64,000 bases of DNA, from contig JAVEDP010000042.1 of assembly GCA_030841085.1 (NCBI GenBank), positions 1-64,000 on the forward strand, written 5' to 3'. The position numbers were made by a program, and so were the translations under genes. The notes below the pieces were generated by a model. It was not told the DNA's origin and made no database searches. It was given only the letters and a program-made list of their open reading frames with translations. Shown in pieces: positions 15,957 to 25,472 of the stretch; the stretch's first letter is position 1; each line of letters opens with the position of its first letter. This DNA is from Pyrinomonadaceae bacterium (lineage in GTDB: Bacteria; Acidobacteriota; Blastocatellia; Pyrinomonadales; Pyrinomonadaceae).

Positions 15957-18542
15957 ATGAAAAGTAAACTCACCTGGTTGTTATTGACGCCCGTCGTTTT
16001 GGTCGGCGCCTCTCTCAATTTCACTCAAAGCGCATCGTCCAGTTCATACGAAGAATCTATCGCAGTTTCGCGCACGCAGGAAAATCTCAATTTAGTAATG
16101 CCGCCTGCCACAACGTTCGATGTCGATCGAACGGACGATGCTGTCGCGGCCACAGCGTGTACGGCTGCAGCCAACGATTGCAGTTTGCGCGGCGCGATCA
16201 TCGCCGCAAACGCGAATGTCAGCGCGAACCCGGTGATCATCAACCTGCAACCGTCGACCAACTACTTCCTGACACGGACCAACGCTACGCAGGAGAACGC
16301 CGCGGCGACGGGTGACCTGGACATAACCACGAGTCTGCACACAGTGACCATCGTTGGCGGCGGCTCGTCCGGTCCAAATGCGAGCATCATCGATGCGGCC
16401 GGATTGAATACCGGCACTCTGCGCGACCGCGCATTTCATCTCACCAGTTCCGGCGTCAATGTCGTCTTCCAGAACCTGATCATTCAGAACGGCAAGGCCG
16501 CCGACGACGGCACCAGCGGCACGAGCACTAACCCGACGGCACAAAACACGAACCGCATCGGCGGCGGCATTCTCAACAACGGCGGTCGCGTTACGCTGAC
16601 GAACGTTACCCTGCAATCGTGCCAGGCGGTGGGTAAAGGCGACAGCGTCATCAACGATCACACCACACTTGATGCGATGGGCGGTGGGCTCGCGAGTCTC
16701 ACAGCGAGCGGCAACGTGAACATTTCGAATAGCAAGTTAACAGGCAACACCGCTGCAGGCGGCAATGGCGGCAATTTCAACAACGGCGCTGGATCCAATG
16801 CCAAGGGTGGCGCGATCTATTTCGAAGGCGGCACGCTCAACATCAGCGGGTCGCGCATCGACAACAGTGCTGCGAACGGCGGCAACGGCGGGAACCAGGA
16901 TCAGAATGGTCAGACTAACGGCGGCTTCGGCGGATTCGCCCAGGGCGGCGGCGTGTATGTTGGCGGTGGCGTGGCAACGATCGATAAAACCACGTTTGAG
17001 AGCACTGTCGCTAAGGGTGGTAATTCAGGCACGGGTGGAAATGGCAGCGAACCCGCCGGTCCCGCTGACGGTGGCGGTTTGTATAGTCTCGGTAACGTGA
17101 CGGTGCGCAACTCAACGTTCCATCTTGCAGGAGCGACCGGCGGTAACAGCGGCAATACCTTCGGCTCGACCTGCCTCGGCGGTCACACCTCGCTTGACGC
17201 CGGCGGCGCCCGAGGCGGCGCGATCTTCGCTGATGGTGGCAGCCTAATCGTCGATACCGCGACGTTTGCCAACAACTTCGCCCTTGGTGGTAACGGCGGC
17301 AATGGCGGACAGATTGGAGGTGGCTGTGGCGCACACGGCAAGGGCGGCTTCGCGTTGGGCGGCGCTATCGCGAACAACAATGCGGCCACTATCAATATGA
17401 AGCACACTACGCTCAGCCTTAACAACGCTCAGGCTGGCAACACCGGTGTCAATCAGGGCGGAGCGAACAAGCCACCGCAACTCGTGGCCGAAGGTGCAGG
17501 CGGCGGTATCCGCGTAGGTCCCGGCAGCATTACTTTGGAGAACACAATCATCGCTAAGAATACCGCCGCCAATGGTCTGGGTGACACAACAGGCGCTCCA
17601 ACTCCCGGACCTAATGTTGACGGAACGATTATAAGCAATGGCCACAACCTGCTCGGTGTTACGACTGATGCAGTCGGCTTTAGTGGCACCGGCGATAAGA
17701 CAGGCGCCAACCCCATGCTGGCGGCGCTGGCAGACAACGGTGGTCCAACCCACACGATGGCGCTTTCGGCCGGCAGTGCGGCGATCGATGCAGGCATAGC
17801 CGCGGGCGCTACATTGGACCAGCGTGGACTGGCGCGCACCGTCAACGACCCTGCCGTTCCCAATGCTGCGACCAGCGACGGCACTGACATCGGCGCCTTT
17901 GAAGCGGCGCCGAGCTGCAGCCTCTCGTGTCCGGCCGACATAGTCGTATCGAATGACGCGAATAAATGCGGCGCGATTGTCAATTTCAGGAATCGTCCCG
18001 GCATAGGTTGCGGCACAGTGACATGCGATCATCCTTCGGGATCTTTCTTCAACGTCGGATCCACCAAGGTCATCTGCACTAGCTCGAATGGTCCAACTTG
18101 TAACTTCAAAATCACCGTCAAGGACACGCAGGCACCCGTAATTACGACCAAGCCGACCATTACGGTTTGGCCTCCTAATCACAAATACAGGACCTTCAAC
18201 CTGGTGGATCTCATTGCGAGCGTAAAAGATAATTGTCGTTCCAAGGTTGGCATCGGCGCCGTGAGGATTGTGAAAGTAACCAGCGATGAACTTAATAACA
18301 GCGCTGGAAGCGGCAACACAACTAATGACATTGTGATTGCGGCCGACTGCAAATCTGTCCAACTGCGCGCTGAACGGCTGGGCAATGGTAACGGCAGGGT
18401 TTACACCATCACGTTCAAGGTGACTGACGCTGCCGGCAACGTCGGAACTGCAACCGCAAAAGTCACCGTGCCTCATTCACAAAACGGAGCGGCCGCAGTG
18501 GATGATGGACCGAATTATGCAGTGTTGAGCAATTGCCCGTAA
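15957..18542 (+). CDS. Secreted beta-helix protein with CSLREA, choice-of-anchor Q and HYR-like domains
   Basis: An 861-aa protein. Signal peptide MKSKLTWLLLTPVVLVGASL; a CSLREA-type motif (DDAVAATACTAAANDCSLRGA, residues ~45-70); then ~500 residues of Gly/Asn-rich right-handed beta-helix with many GGGI/NGG turns; a choice-of-anchor Q region (NGGPTHTMALSAGSAAIDAG...GTDIGAFE) near 590-650; and a Cys-containing HYR/Ig-like C-terminus starting CSLSCPADIVV. The ATG follows ctggag. Such proteins are displayed or secreted surface proteins of unknown function. Divergent from the RiPP operon. Confidence 0.88.
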   Translation: MKSKLTWLLLTPVVLVGASLNFTQSASSSSYEESIAVSRTQENLNLVMPPATTFDVDRTDDAVAATACTAAANDCSLRGAIIAANANVSANPVIINLQPSTNYFLTRTNATQENAAATGDLDITTSLHTVTIVGGGSSGPNASIIDAAGLNTGTLRDRAFHLTSSGVNVVFQNLIIQNGKAADDGTSGTSTNPTAQNTNRIGGGILNNGGRVTLTNVTLQSCQAVGKGDSVINDHTTLDAMGGGLASLTASGNVNISNSKLTGNTAAGGNGGNFNNGAGSNAKGGAIYFEGGTLNISGSRIDNSAANGGNGGNQDQNGQTNGGFGGFAQGGGVYVGGGVATIDKTTFESTVAKGGNSGTGGNGSEPAGPADGGGLYSLGNVTVRNSTFHLAGATGGNSGNTFGSTCLGGHTSLDAGGARGGAIFADGGSLIVDTATFANNFALGGNGGNGGQIGGGCGAHGKGGFALGGAIANNNAATINMKHTTLSLNNAQAGNTGVNQGGANKPPQLVAEGAGGGIRVGPGSITLENTIIAKNTAANGLGDTTGAPTPGPNVDGTIISNGHNLLGVTTDAVGFSGTGDKTGANPMLAALADNGGPTHTMALSAGSAAIDAGIAAGATLDQRGLARTVNDPAVPNAATSDGTDIGAFEAAPSCSLSCPADIVVSNDANKCGAIVNFRNRPGIGCGTVTCDHPSGSFFNVGSTKVICTSSNGPTCNFKITVKDTQAPVITTKPTITVWPPNHKYRTFNLVDLIASVKDNCRSKVGIGAVRIVKVTSDELNNSAGSGNTTNDIVIAADCKSVQLRAERLGNGNGRVYTITFKVTDAAGNVGTATAKVTVPHSQNGAAAVDDGPNYAVLSNCP

Positions 18543-18629
18543 CGACAGTTTCAGGTTTCGAGTTGAGGGGAATTGAAATAAGAGTCAGGTGACAGCGGGA
18601 TCTGACTCAACCCTCCGCTACATATCAGG

Positions 18630-18758
18630 TTGGGAAGGGTGGCTTGCCCCCGCTTGAGCGCGGACGGCGCGACGAGCCATTGATAATATCTCAACTTGAA
18701 GGTGCTGAAATCAGTTCGCGCCCTCGGCGCTCGAGCGGGGGCAAGCCACCCTTCCCAA
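18630..18758. repeat. 129-bp MITE-like element with 32-bp terminal inverted repeats
   Basis: Arms 18630-18661 and 18727-18758 are inverted copies with one mismatch (core ggtggcttgcccccgct). The interior has no ORF. It lies between the convergent beta-helix and TonB-receptor genes, where it could also stop transcription. Confidence 0.75.
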
Positions 18759-18799
18759 GCTGAAAACTAACCGTAGCACTTGGGATGCCCTTCGTTTGT

Positions 18800-21112
18800 T
18801 CAATAGTTGAATTTCAAGCCCACTCGAACCAATCTCGGGGAACCAATGGTGACCACCGGCGTGCGGCCAACTTCATAACGCGAATTCAAGAGATTCTCTC
18901 CGGCCACAAACACCTGCCAATGAGCGCCGAAGGAGCGCGCGGCATAAGCGTCGATCGTAAAAAAGCTTCGCAAGGGAAGCAGATTCTGATCATCTTCAAA
19001 CTGTGGTCCGGACGCCCGACCCTGTAAACCAAATTTGTAAGGTTTTGAACTCGCATAACTTACTTGAAAAGTCAGACTGTGCCGCGGCGTCTGCGGAATC
19101 AACAAGCCCTCAAGCAAACTATTAGCCCGGAAGTTAACCACGCGCGCGTCGGAGAAAAGGTAACCAAGATTGATGTTCCAGGATGGGTTCAAACGAAGAT
19201 TCGAATCAACTTCAAACCCTAACGAACGAGTGCGGCCAAGATTTTGACGTTGTCTCGTGATCAAAGTCGGCGAACTTGAAAGCGTCACATTCGCGATTGG
19301 ATCCGTGATCGAAGTCGAAAAGAAACTCGCGCGGAGATCGAAACGATCTTTCCACAAGCTCAATCTCGCTCCGGCCTCCACTCCGGTCGCCCGTTCTCGT
19401 TTCAGGTTTTCGTTTGCCAGCGTCAATGCGTTGCCGAGCCGAAAGGACCGGTAAAGTTCATTCAGCGTCGGCGCCCTAAACGCGCGATTAAAAGAGCCGA
19501 ACATCGATAACTCGGAATTCGCGTGGTAAACGATCGAGACCTGTGGGCTGAATGTCGTATCCGCGACGTCTGCAAATCGTGTGACGTTCTGAAGCGCTCC
19601 AGGTGAGATCCCGCGACTAACACTAAGGCCGTTAAAGTTCCTGAAAAAGTCTACCCGAGTCCCGCCAGAGATCGAGACTTTCGAACTGAACTGTAGCGTG
19701 TCTCTGAAAAACAATGCATACGATCGCTGCCTGCCGCCGGCGCCGACCAGCGATGAGGCGTTCCCACGATCGTAAACAATTTCGTCGCTGGCGCCACGGA
19801 CTTCGCGGGCTTCAAATCCCGCAACCAAACTTTGCCGTTCGCCCAACAAGCGTGACCATTGAAACATTAGGCCCGCGGCTTGCGCCGGGACGCGCTGAAC
19901 TCTCGTCAACGTTTCCGTATTCCTGTTAGTCGCGAGGGCCGAAAAGATTTGATCGTAAGTTTGAGTGCTTAGATAACCCCGCAAAGACAAACGGCCTACT
20001 CGATGAGGGTTCCAATTGGCGCCGCCATCTATTTCAGCAACATGAGTTCGATTTGTTTGCAGTGGGGTTCCGTTATTACGGCTTTCGGCGAAATAAGATG
20101 GCCGTAGAAATAATCGGCTGCTTTTGCTTGGGCTGTAACCGAGCTCGAAATAAAGCGATCGGTGACGCGAAGCCACAGGCGTATCGACGGCACCGCGATC
20201 GTTCTTGCTCACATTTATGTAACCAGCAGTTTGAAAGATTTCGCCGGCAAGACTCGCGGTGAATTTCTTTATTCGCGTCCCGGCATAAAGCGAAGCGTTC
20301 GGCGTGTTCTGGTTTCCGTAAGAAGATTCAAATGATACTCGGGGCCCATTGTTAGGCTGAGTAAGAATGTTAATGACGCCGCCGAGGGCGTTGCTTCCGT
20401 AGAGATCTGAAATGCCGCCGCGCACCACTTCCACCTGACTCACCGCCGCGCGCGGTAAGCGGTCCCAATAAATCCAGCCGCCGAAAGGATCTGCGAAAGG
20501 GATCCCGTCCGCCAAAACCAAAGCACGACTGGCGCCCGTGGCGCCCACGCCGCGAAGACTGACACCTTGTGAAGTTGGGTTGGCAGCGCGGCTTCCGGTG
20601 CGTCGAAACAATTGAAAGCCCGGCACCTGGCGCAAGGCGTCGTCAATTGTAATGGCGGCGGTCGTCGACAAATCCGCGGATGAAAGCAAACGAACGCTGG
20701 CCGCTGTCGAGATTAACGGCGCCTCAATCCGCGTGGCGGTGATAGTGATCTGCTCGCGAATGGAAGCAGGCGACAGAACCACCTCAATTGTTGACAGTGC
20801 TCCTTCCTTTTTGAGCAATCGCGAAAAGACAGCGAAGCCCGGCGCCTCGACGGTTAATCGCCCGCCACCTTTTACTCCGGTGAAACTGAAGCTCCCGTCC
20901 GCCGAGGTTGTGGTATGGACCACGCGAGATTCCCCGCGCAGTTCGACGCGCGCTCCGGCGACGGCGGCCCCTGACTCGTCACGCACATACCCTGCGATTT
21001 CAGCGTTTGGAGTTTGCGCGAAAGTATTAACAGCGCCGGCAATTGCGATGAGCGGAAGGCAAACAAGTAAGATGCGGAACTGAAAGCGAGAGTTATGCAT
21101 AACCGAATGCAT
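18800..21112 (-). CDS. TonB-dependent outer-membrane receptor with carboxypeptidase-regulatory N-domain
   Basis: A 770-aa protein. Signal peptide (RILLVCLPLIAIAGAVNTFAQ); CarboxypepD_reg-like beta-sandwich at ~30-105 (AEIAGYVRDESGAAVAGARVEL); plug domain ~125-250 with DDALRQVPGFQLFRR and VEVVRGGISDLYGSNALGGVINI; then a 22-strand-type barrel ending in an aromatic residue (LVRVGLKFNY). The plug looks BtuB/FepA-like but the ligand is not determinable. Such receptors import siderophores, cobalamin or glycans. It stands alone, with no adjacent TonB or ABC genes. The start could also be the Met four codons on. Confidence 0.92.
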   Translation of the reverse strand: MHSVMHNSRFQFRILLVCLPLIAIAGAVNTFAQTPNAEIAGYVRDESGAAVAGARVELRGESRVVHTTTSADGSFSFTGVKGGGRLTVEAPGFAVFSRLLKKEGALSTIEVVLSPASIREQITITATRIEAPLISTAASVRLLSSADLSTTAAITIDDALRQVPGFQLFRRTGSRAANPTSQGVSLRGVGATGASRALVLADGIPFADPFGGWIYWDRLPRAAVSQVEVVRGGISDLYGSNALGGVINILTQPNNGPRVSFESSYGNQNTPNASLYAGTRIKKFTASLAGEIFQTAGYINVSKNDRGAVDTPVASRHRSLYFELGYSPSKSSRLFLRPSYFAESRNNGTPLQTNRTHVAEIDGGANWNPHRVGRLSLRGYLSTQTYDQIFSALATNRNTETLTRVQRVPAQAAGLMFQWSRLLGERQSLVAGFEAREVRGASDEIVYDRGNASSLVGAGGRQRSYALFFRDTLQFSSKVSISGGTRVDFFRNFNGLSVSRGISPGALQNVTRFADVADTTFSPQVSIVYHANSELSMFGSFNRAFRAPTLNELYRSFRLGNALTLANENLKRERATGVEAGARLSLWKDRFDLRASFFSTSITDPIANVTLSSSPTLITRQRQNLGRTRSLGFEVDSNLRLNPSWNINLGYLFSDARVVNFRANSLLEGLLIPQTPRHSLTFQVSYASSKPYKFGLQGRASGPQFEDDQNLLPLRSFFTIDAYAARSFGAHWQVFVAGENLLNSRYEVGRTPVVTIGSPRLVRVGLKFNY

Positions 21113-21471
21113 CGCTAATATATGTTTGCCGGTCCTTAACGATTCTTAGTTTGCGGCCTTCTCTCTGAAAGGCTTTGCCTCAAAGGTTAAGGGCCATGTT
21201 TAGGTACGGCTTTGCCGCCCGATGTGCGGCGGTGGCTATGCCCCGCCGTAAAGGCTCCTTTACATCTTGGGCTAGGCCCGTCATGCGCCTTTTGGCCCAA
21301 CGAATTTATTGAGTTAAGCCCCAACAAGGGCATAGCCCCAAATTAATCCCGCTGCTTTCGGCGGGGCAAAGCCGCCGCCGCACATCAGGCGGCAAAGCCG
21401 AAGCGGAGGGACGCCATGACTTTTGGGGCAAAGCCTGGGCGTACAAAGAAATCGAATCGGCGCAACCGAGT
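21113..21471. repeat. Gene-free spacer with GGC-aaa-GCC palindromes
   Basis: About 360 bp without a gene. It repeats short palindromes of the ggcaaagcc / ggctttgcc kind, e.g. near 21168-21185 and 21355-21400, related to type 2 in the 2.3-2.9 kb spacer. Confidence 0.6.
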
Positions 21472-22479
21472 TTAGGGCTTGATTGCAATTCCCCACGGCC
21501 CATCGCCCGCTTTGATTGTGGCCACAACCCTATTGGCGTCGACATCAATTACGGAAACGTCGTTTGATAGTCCGTTGGCGGTGTAGAGCTTCTTGCCGTC
21601 TGCCGAGATCGCGATTCCCCACGGCCTTTGACCCACCCTGATCAGTTGCAACAGTTTCTGATTCTCAGCATCCAGGATCGCAACGCTGTTTCCGCGTCCG
21701 GTGGCTACGTAGATTCGCTTTCCGTCAGCGGACAATACGATGCCTTTAGGTTTCAATAATAAGCCTTCGTTGTCGCGCGGCAGAGCAATCGTGCCGATCA
21801 CTTTGTGGTCGGAAGTCTGGACGACTGAAACGGTGTCGCCATTTTCCGCGGTGACGTAAGCTCGGGAGCCGTCGCGGTAAAAAGTCGCTTCGCGCGGGCG
21901 AGCGCCAACGAGAAAAGTTGTGACAACCTGATTAGTACCGGTGTCGATTACGGCAACAGTGCTACTGCTTTCCGATGTGACATAGACCCAGCGTCCGTCC
22001 GGACTGAGTGCAACCCCTTCCGGTTCCAGTCCCACCGGCATCGATGCGATTACGCGGTTGGTTTTGACGTCAGTAACCGAAGCAGTGCCGGCATCTTCGT
22101 TGGCGATGTAGAGGCGCGTTCCATCGTGATTGACAACGAATTGCTCAGGGTCGGTTCCGGCATCGTACTTCCCGACTATCCCTTCCGAATCACAGTCTAT
22201 TACCGCAATTTTATCTTCACCCTGTGATTGATTGGTCGGGTAGCTGAGCGCCACCCAAATTGTTTTTCCGTCTGGCCCAAGTTGAATACCACGCGGCCGG
22301 GCGCCAACCTTGATTGTAGAAATCGTGCGATTACTATTTAGATCGATTACGGAAATCGTTCCGTCGCGCTCATTCGTTACATAAGCGAGCGGACCAGTCG
22401 GTTTTCTGCCGCAGGTGGTTAATGTCAGCACGGCAACGAGACAAAAAAACCTTAAGGATGCGTAGCGCATTGCCGGCAT
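21472..22479 (-). CDS. YVTN-type beta-propeller lipoprotein
   Basis: A 335-aa protein beginning with a lipoprotein signal (FFCLVAVLTLTTCG, lipobox Cys about residue 23). The rest is seven ~42-residue blades with the YVTN signature: LAYVTNERDGTISVIDL, WVYVTSESSSTVAVIDT, RIYVATGRGNSVAILD, with repeated VGxRPxG turns. Ligand unknown. It follows the PRC-barrel gene by 2 bp, and is last of a four-gene unit with the NRAMP-like transporter. Confidence 0.88.
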   Translation of the reverse strand: MPAMRYASLRFFCLVAVLTLTTCGRKPTGPLAYVTNERDGTISVIDLNSNRTISTIKVGARPRGIQLGPDGKTIWVALSYPTNQSQGEDKIAVIDCDSEGIVGKYDAGTDPEQFVVNHDGTRLYIANEDAGTASVTDVKTNRVIASMPVGLEPEGVALSPDGRWVYVTSESSSTVAVIDTGTNQVVTTFLVGARPREATFYRDGSRAYVTAENGDTVSVVQTSDHKVIGTIALPRDNEGLLLKPKGIVLSADGKRIYVATGRGNSVAILDAENQKLLQLIRVGQRPWGIAISADGKKLYTANGLSNDVSVIDVDANRVVATIKAGDGPWGIAIKP

Positions 22480-22481
22480 GA

Positions 22482-22802
22482 CTAATCTAGTTTCAGTGGT
22501 GCGAGTTCGTTGACTGAGCAGGTTAATTTCGGGCGTTCCGCGTCGCTAAGATCAAGTTGATTCCACTTAACGCTGTAGCCACTTTTGATTATTGACCCGA
22601 ACAGTCCCAGAATCGCGCGTCCTATTTGCCAGGCCGAAAGGCGTTCAAACAGCGCGTAAGTCCCGACCTCAAACTCGTTCACCGCCGCGGCGCCTTCATG
22701 AACTTGAACGCATACCTCTTCCAGACGTCCGATTGACCGGCCGTTTAGCGCGTAAACTCTCTTGCCGAGCAGCAGCTCGAGATGTATTTTCTGTCTAGCC
22801 AT
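22482..22802 (-). CDS. PRC-barrel-like small protein
   Basis: Start at MARQKIHLELLLGKRVYALN (22802), one base after the stop of the preceding gene, giving 106 aa. The LLGKRVYALNGRSIGRLEEV stretch is a PRC-barrel-like beta motif (a strand, then GxxIGxVxD-like turn). The second half is helical. Probably a small sensor or scaffold paired with the next gene and the transporter. The upstream in-frame extension overlaps the previous gene and is unlikely. Confidence 0.65.
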   Translation of the reverse strand: MARQKIHLELLLGKRVYALNGRSIGRLEEVCVQVHEGAAAVNEFEVGTYALFERLSAWQIGRAILGLFGSIIKSGYSVKWNQLDLSDAERPKLTCSVNELAPLKLD

Positions 22803-22803
22803 T

Positions 22804-23169
22804 TTACGTAAGCGGAAACCGGGCAATAACGTTTTTGCGAAGCCACAACTCCCAGGCAAGAGCTGGAGTCTTCTCGGCCTCGACGCCGGCAATCACTTCG
22901 ATTTCCGCGCAAACAATTTTGGACCAGGGAAGCCGAAACGGATCATGGTTAACCACGCCGCACCATTTCGAGATCGATTTGACCATTTTGACCAGGCGCG
23001 AATGCAAACGGCTGGCCTGACAAGCAGACCCCACTTCAATAGCCAAAACGTTGGGCTGCCGGCCGTCGCCCACTTCTATGACAATGCCGTCAACGCGACC
23101 CATCTTATGCCCATGGCGATCGACGACCTGCTTATCGAGACAATCACGGACCAGATCCACGTTAGCCAC
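22804..23169 (-). CDS. PRC-barrel-like protein
   Basis: A 121-aa protein. CLDKQVVDRHGHKMGRVDGI is the characteristic PRC-barrel strand-turn-strand; the middle (FRLPWSKI) and acidic-basic C-terminal helix resemble proteins placed with Mg/metal transporters. It overlaps the transporter gene end by 8 bp and is coupled to the second PRC-barrel gene by 1 bp, so the set is one operon. Function inferred only from context. Confidence 0.7.
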   Translation of the reverse strand: MANVDLVRDCLDKQVVDRHGHKMGRVDGIVIEVGDGRQPNVLAIEVGSACQASRLHSRLVKMVKSISKWCGVVNHDPFRLPWSKIVCAEIEVIAGVEAEKTPALAWELWLRKNVIARFPLT

Positions 23170-24379
23170 CTCCCAGGATTTGAAGGGGAATGCTCACCAC
23201 GGCTAAAACAAACGCGATCAGAATGATCAGTATTACAACTCCATTTGATAGCCAGCCATTCGTGTACTCCTCCAGGTAGTTGCGATCGTTCATCAGAATC
23301 AGAAAAGGAACGATTGACAGCGGCAGCGTGGCCGCGGTTAACGCCATCGACATTATGGTTATTTTCAGCGGATCAATTCCGGTTAGCACGATTAGCGCTC
23401 CGAGCAGGATTACCACCGTATAGGTCAGGCTAAAACGCGCCTCCTTTTTTGGCGGCTGGTTTTCACTCCAGTTCCAACCAAAACCCTGGGCCGCAAAATA
23501 GGCGACCTCGAGCGTGATCTCCAGCGCCGCTCCCAGACAAGCTATGCCCAGCGATAAGACGAAGAGAATAAAACCCCAGTGGCCCAAAGCATCCTGCAGC
23601 AGCAAGGCTAGTTGTGAATAGTGATCCGCATGCAGTCCCCTCGGCGGAAACACCAGCGCTCCCAGCACCAGCACGGCTACGGAGATCAAACTTCCAAAGC
23701 TCATTCCCGTCGATGCTATGACGCGGTTTACTCCAATGTAGTCTTCAGTCCAATGGTCCTCGATTGCCCCCGCCGAATAGAAAAAGAACAGATAAGGCGA
23801 AATGGACGCGCCGAGAATTGAGACCGCAACGAACCAATAATGACTCTTGTCGTGAGCAGGGAGACTTGGGACGGCGCCGCCTATCACACTATGCCAGTTT
23901 GGTTTCATCATGAACGCGCCGACGATGAAAGACAGTGTGACCAGTCCGAGAATAGAAACGCCTTTCTCGATAAATCCAAACGTGCCCTTCCAAATGAGAA
24001 GCCAAACCAGCAGAGCGACGGGCACGGCCCACCATTGAAATCCAATGCCGCTAGACAACTCGAGCGCAACGCAAACGCCTCCGAGCTCGGCGCCCAGCAC
24101 CAGCAGAGTGACCAGGTTCAGGACGATGAAGAGAATAAAGAAATAGTTAAACCCAAAACGTTCGCGGATGGCGCTGGTCAGAGTGTGTCCGCTTACGGCC
24201 GCTAAACGTCCTGCTTGTTCAACCAAAAAAATTATGCAGAGTCCGCCCAGTAAAATCGCCCAGATCAATTGAAAACCAAAATCCGCGCCGGCCTGCGCGG
24301 CAGTGGAGATCGATCCAATCTCCAGGAAGCCGCCGACACTGGTCACGATTCCGAGACTGATTTCCAGCAGCTTTTTCAT
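23162..24379 (-). CDS. NRAMP-superfamily transporter with altered metal-site motifs
   Basis: A 405-aa membrane protein with 10-11 TM segments and NRAMP layout. In TM1 the canonical DPGN is replaced (SVGGFLEIGS), and in TM6 the MPH motif reads SISPYLFFFYSAG. The residues that coordinate transition metals in MntH/DMT1 (Asp, Asn, Met) are thus not conserved. It may carry Mg2+ or another ion, or work by a different site. The family assignment comes from the overall TM pattern, and the partner PRC-barrel proteins support an ion-transport role. Confidence 0.75.
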   Translation of the reverse strand: MKKLLEISLGIVTSVGGFLEIGSISTAAQAGADFGFQLIWAILLGGLCIIFLVEQAGRLAAVSGHTLTSAIRERFGFNYFFILFIVLNLVTLLVLGAELGGVCVALELSSGIGFQWWAVPVALLVWLLIWKGTFGFIEKGVSILGLVTLSFIVGAFMMKPNWHSVIGGAVPSLPAHDKSHYWFVAVSILGASISPYLFFFYSAGAIEDHWTEDYIGVNRVIASTGMSFGSLISVAVLVLGALVFPPRGLHADHYSQLALLLQDALGHWGFILFVLSLGIACLGAALEITLEVAYFAAQGFGWNWSENQPPKKEARFSLTYTVVILLGALIVLTGIDPLKITIMSMALTAATLPLSIVPFLILMNDRNYLEEYTNGWLSNGVVILIILIAFVLAVVSIPLQILGGG

Positions 24380-24430
24380 TAACTGACCTTCCCGATTCTC
24401 GTATGTCTGCGCTTTCCTTGGCTGTACTTA

Positions 24431-24488
24431 GTGGCACAGACTTCAGTCTGTGGTTTCGTTAGCCGCCACAGACTAAGGTCTGTCCCAC
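24431..24488. repeat. Inverted repeat, 23-bp imperfect arms
   Basis: Arms 24431-24453 and 24466-24488 pair with three mismatches (gtggcacagac... / ...gtctgtcccac); the arms are themselves partly palindromic. Resembles the cagacattcctgtctg element at 45.0-45.2 kb. Confidence 0.65.
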
Positions 24489-24491
24489 TTA

Positions 24492-25472
24492 TCACGTCCT
24501 GGCCCAGCTTTCTTGTCGCTTAAGTGAGCGCGCTTCAGCCTCGCGCAGCCAACCCGCAACCAGTGCCAGGCCGGCAAAGGCGTACAGCACTCCCGCCGGG
24601 ATCCACATAATTAATCCGCCCAGCTGTTGATCTTCGAGCGGCGACATTCCCCACGAGTTTGTCAGTCCGATGTACGACGGATACCAAACCGTGCGAGAGA
24701 ACGTCAGCAACGCGCCGAGCAGCCCGCTGTGAAGGGAAGTGGTAAAGACGTAGAGCGCCGCCGCGCCGTAGCCCATCCAACCCTGCCGGCCATGAATCAA
24801 CGCCCACCAGAAGAGAAGAGCTGACAGCAAGAAACTTAAATGCTGTGCGGTGTGCACCCACTCGTTGTGCAGCACGGCCTCAAAGAGCACCGGCACATGC
24901 CAACTCCAAAGCGCAACGGCATGAATCAGCCAGGCCACGACGGGAATAGTCAAAATTCTCCAGGTCTTTTGCAACCAACCAATCTTGCCGACCGCGCCCA
25001 CTCGCCTGGACCACTCGAGCGGAAGTGCCCACATGAAAGCGATCAACGGTCGTCCTAAAACAAGTAACGGCGCAGCCATCAGCATCAGTATTTCGTGTTG
25101 CGTCATATGGGCTGAAAACAAAACTCGGCCCCACGCATGCACCGGCGAGACCAGCGCGACGAACAACGCGAACCAACCTCCAGCAAACGCCAGTGCCTCC
25201 CAGCGGCGGATTCCTTTTCCAGTTCCCGAATGTCGCCACACTTTTCGCAGTCCCCAAATGAATAACCAGGCTGTCAGGATTAATGACACAACAACGAGCG
25301 GCTCAAAGCTCCAGGTGCGCCACAGATCGTGCCATGTATGCGGCTTGCCTCCGTGTGCGAAGACCGCGTTTGCGTTCCCCAACAGCAAAATGACAAAGAC
25401 CCAACGCAAAGCTCCAAGCGGTCTGGGACTGGTCCGCGCAACTCGCACAACGCTATCACCCTGAGCTCTCAT
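24492..25472 (-). CDS. ctaG: Cytochrome c oxidase assembly protein, CtaG (caa3 type)
   Basis: A 326-aa membrane protein with about seven TM segments. HMTQHEILMLMAAPLLVLG, WSWHVPVLFEAVL, WVHTAQHLSFLLSALLFWW and a conserved His set define caa3_CtaG (the Bacillus-type, not the Cox11-type CtaG). It is needed for building the caa3 oxidase encoded upstream. The start at 25472 overlaps the preceding stop as ATGA, so the longer in-frame ORF start is rejected. Confidence 0.85.
   Translation of the reverse strand: MRAQGDSVVRVARTSPRPLGALRWVFVILLLGNANAVFAHGGKPHTWHDLWRTWSFEPLVVVSLILTAWLFIWGLRKVWRHSGTGKGIRRWEALAFAGGWFALFVALVSPVHAWGRVLFSAHMTQHEILMLMAAPLLVLGRPLIAFMWALPLEWSRRVGAVGKIGWLQKTWRILTIPVVAWLIHAVALWSWHVPVLFEAVLHNEWVHTAQHLSFLLSALLFWWALIHGRQGWMGYGAAALYVFTTSLHSGLLGALLTFSRTVWYPSYIGLTNSWGMSPLEDQQLGGLIMWIPAGVLYAFAGLALVAGWLREAEARSLKRQESWART

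Noticed and set aside
17244-18476. 410-aa minus-strand frame under the beta-helix gene
   Set aside because: Antisense shadow with no domain; plus strand has signal peptide and clear domains.
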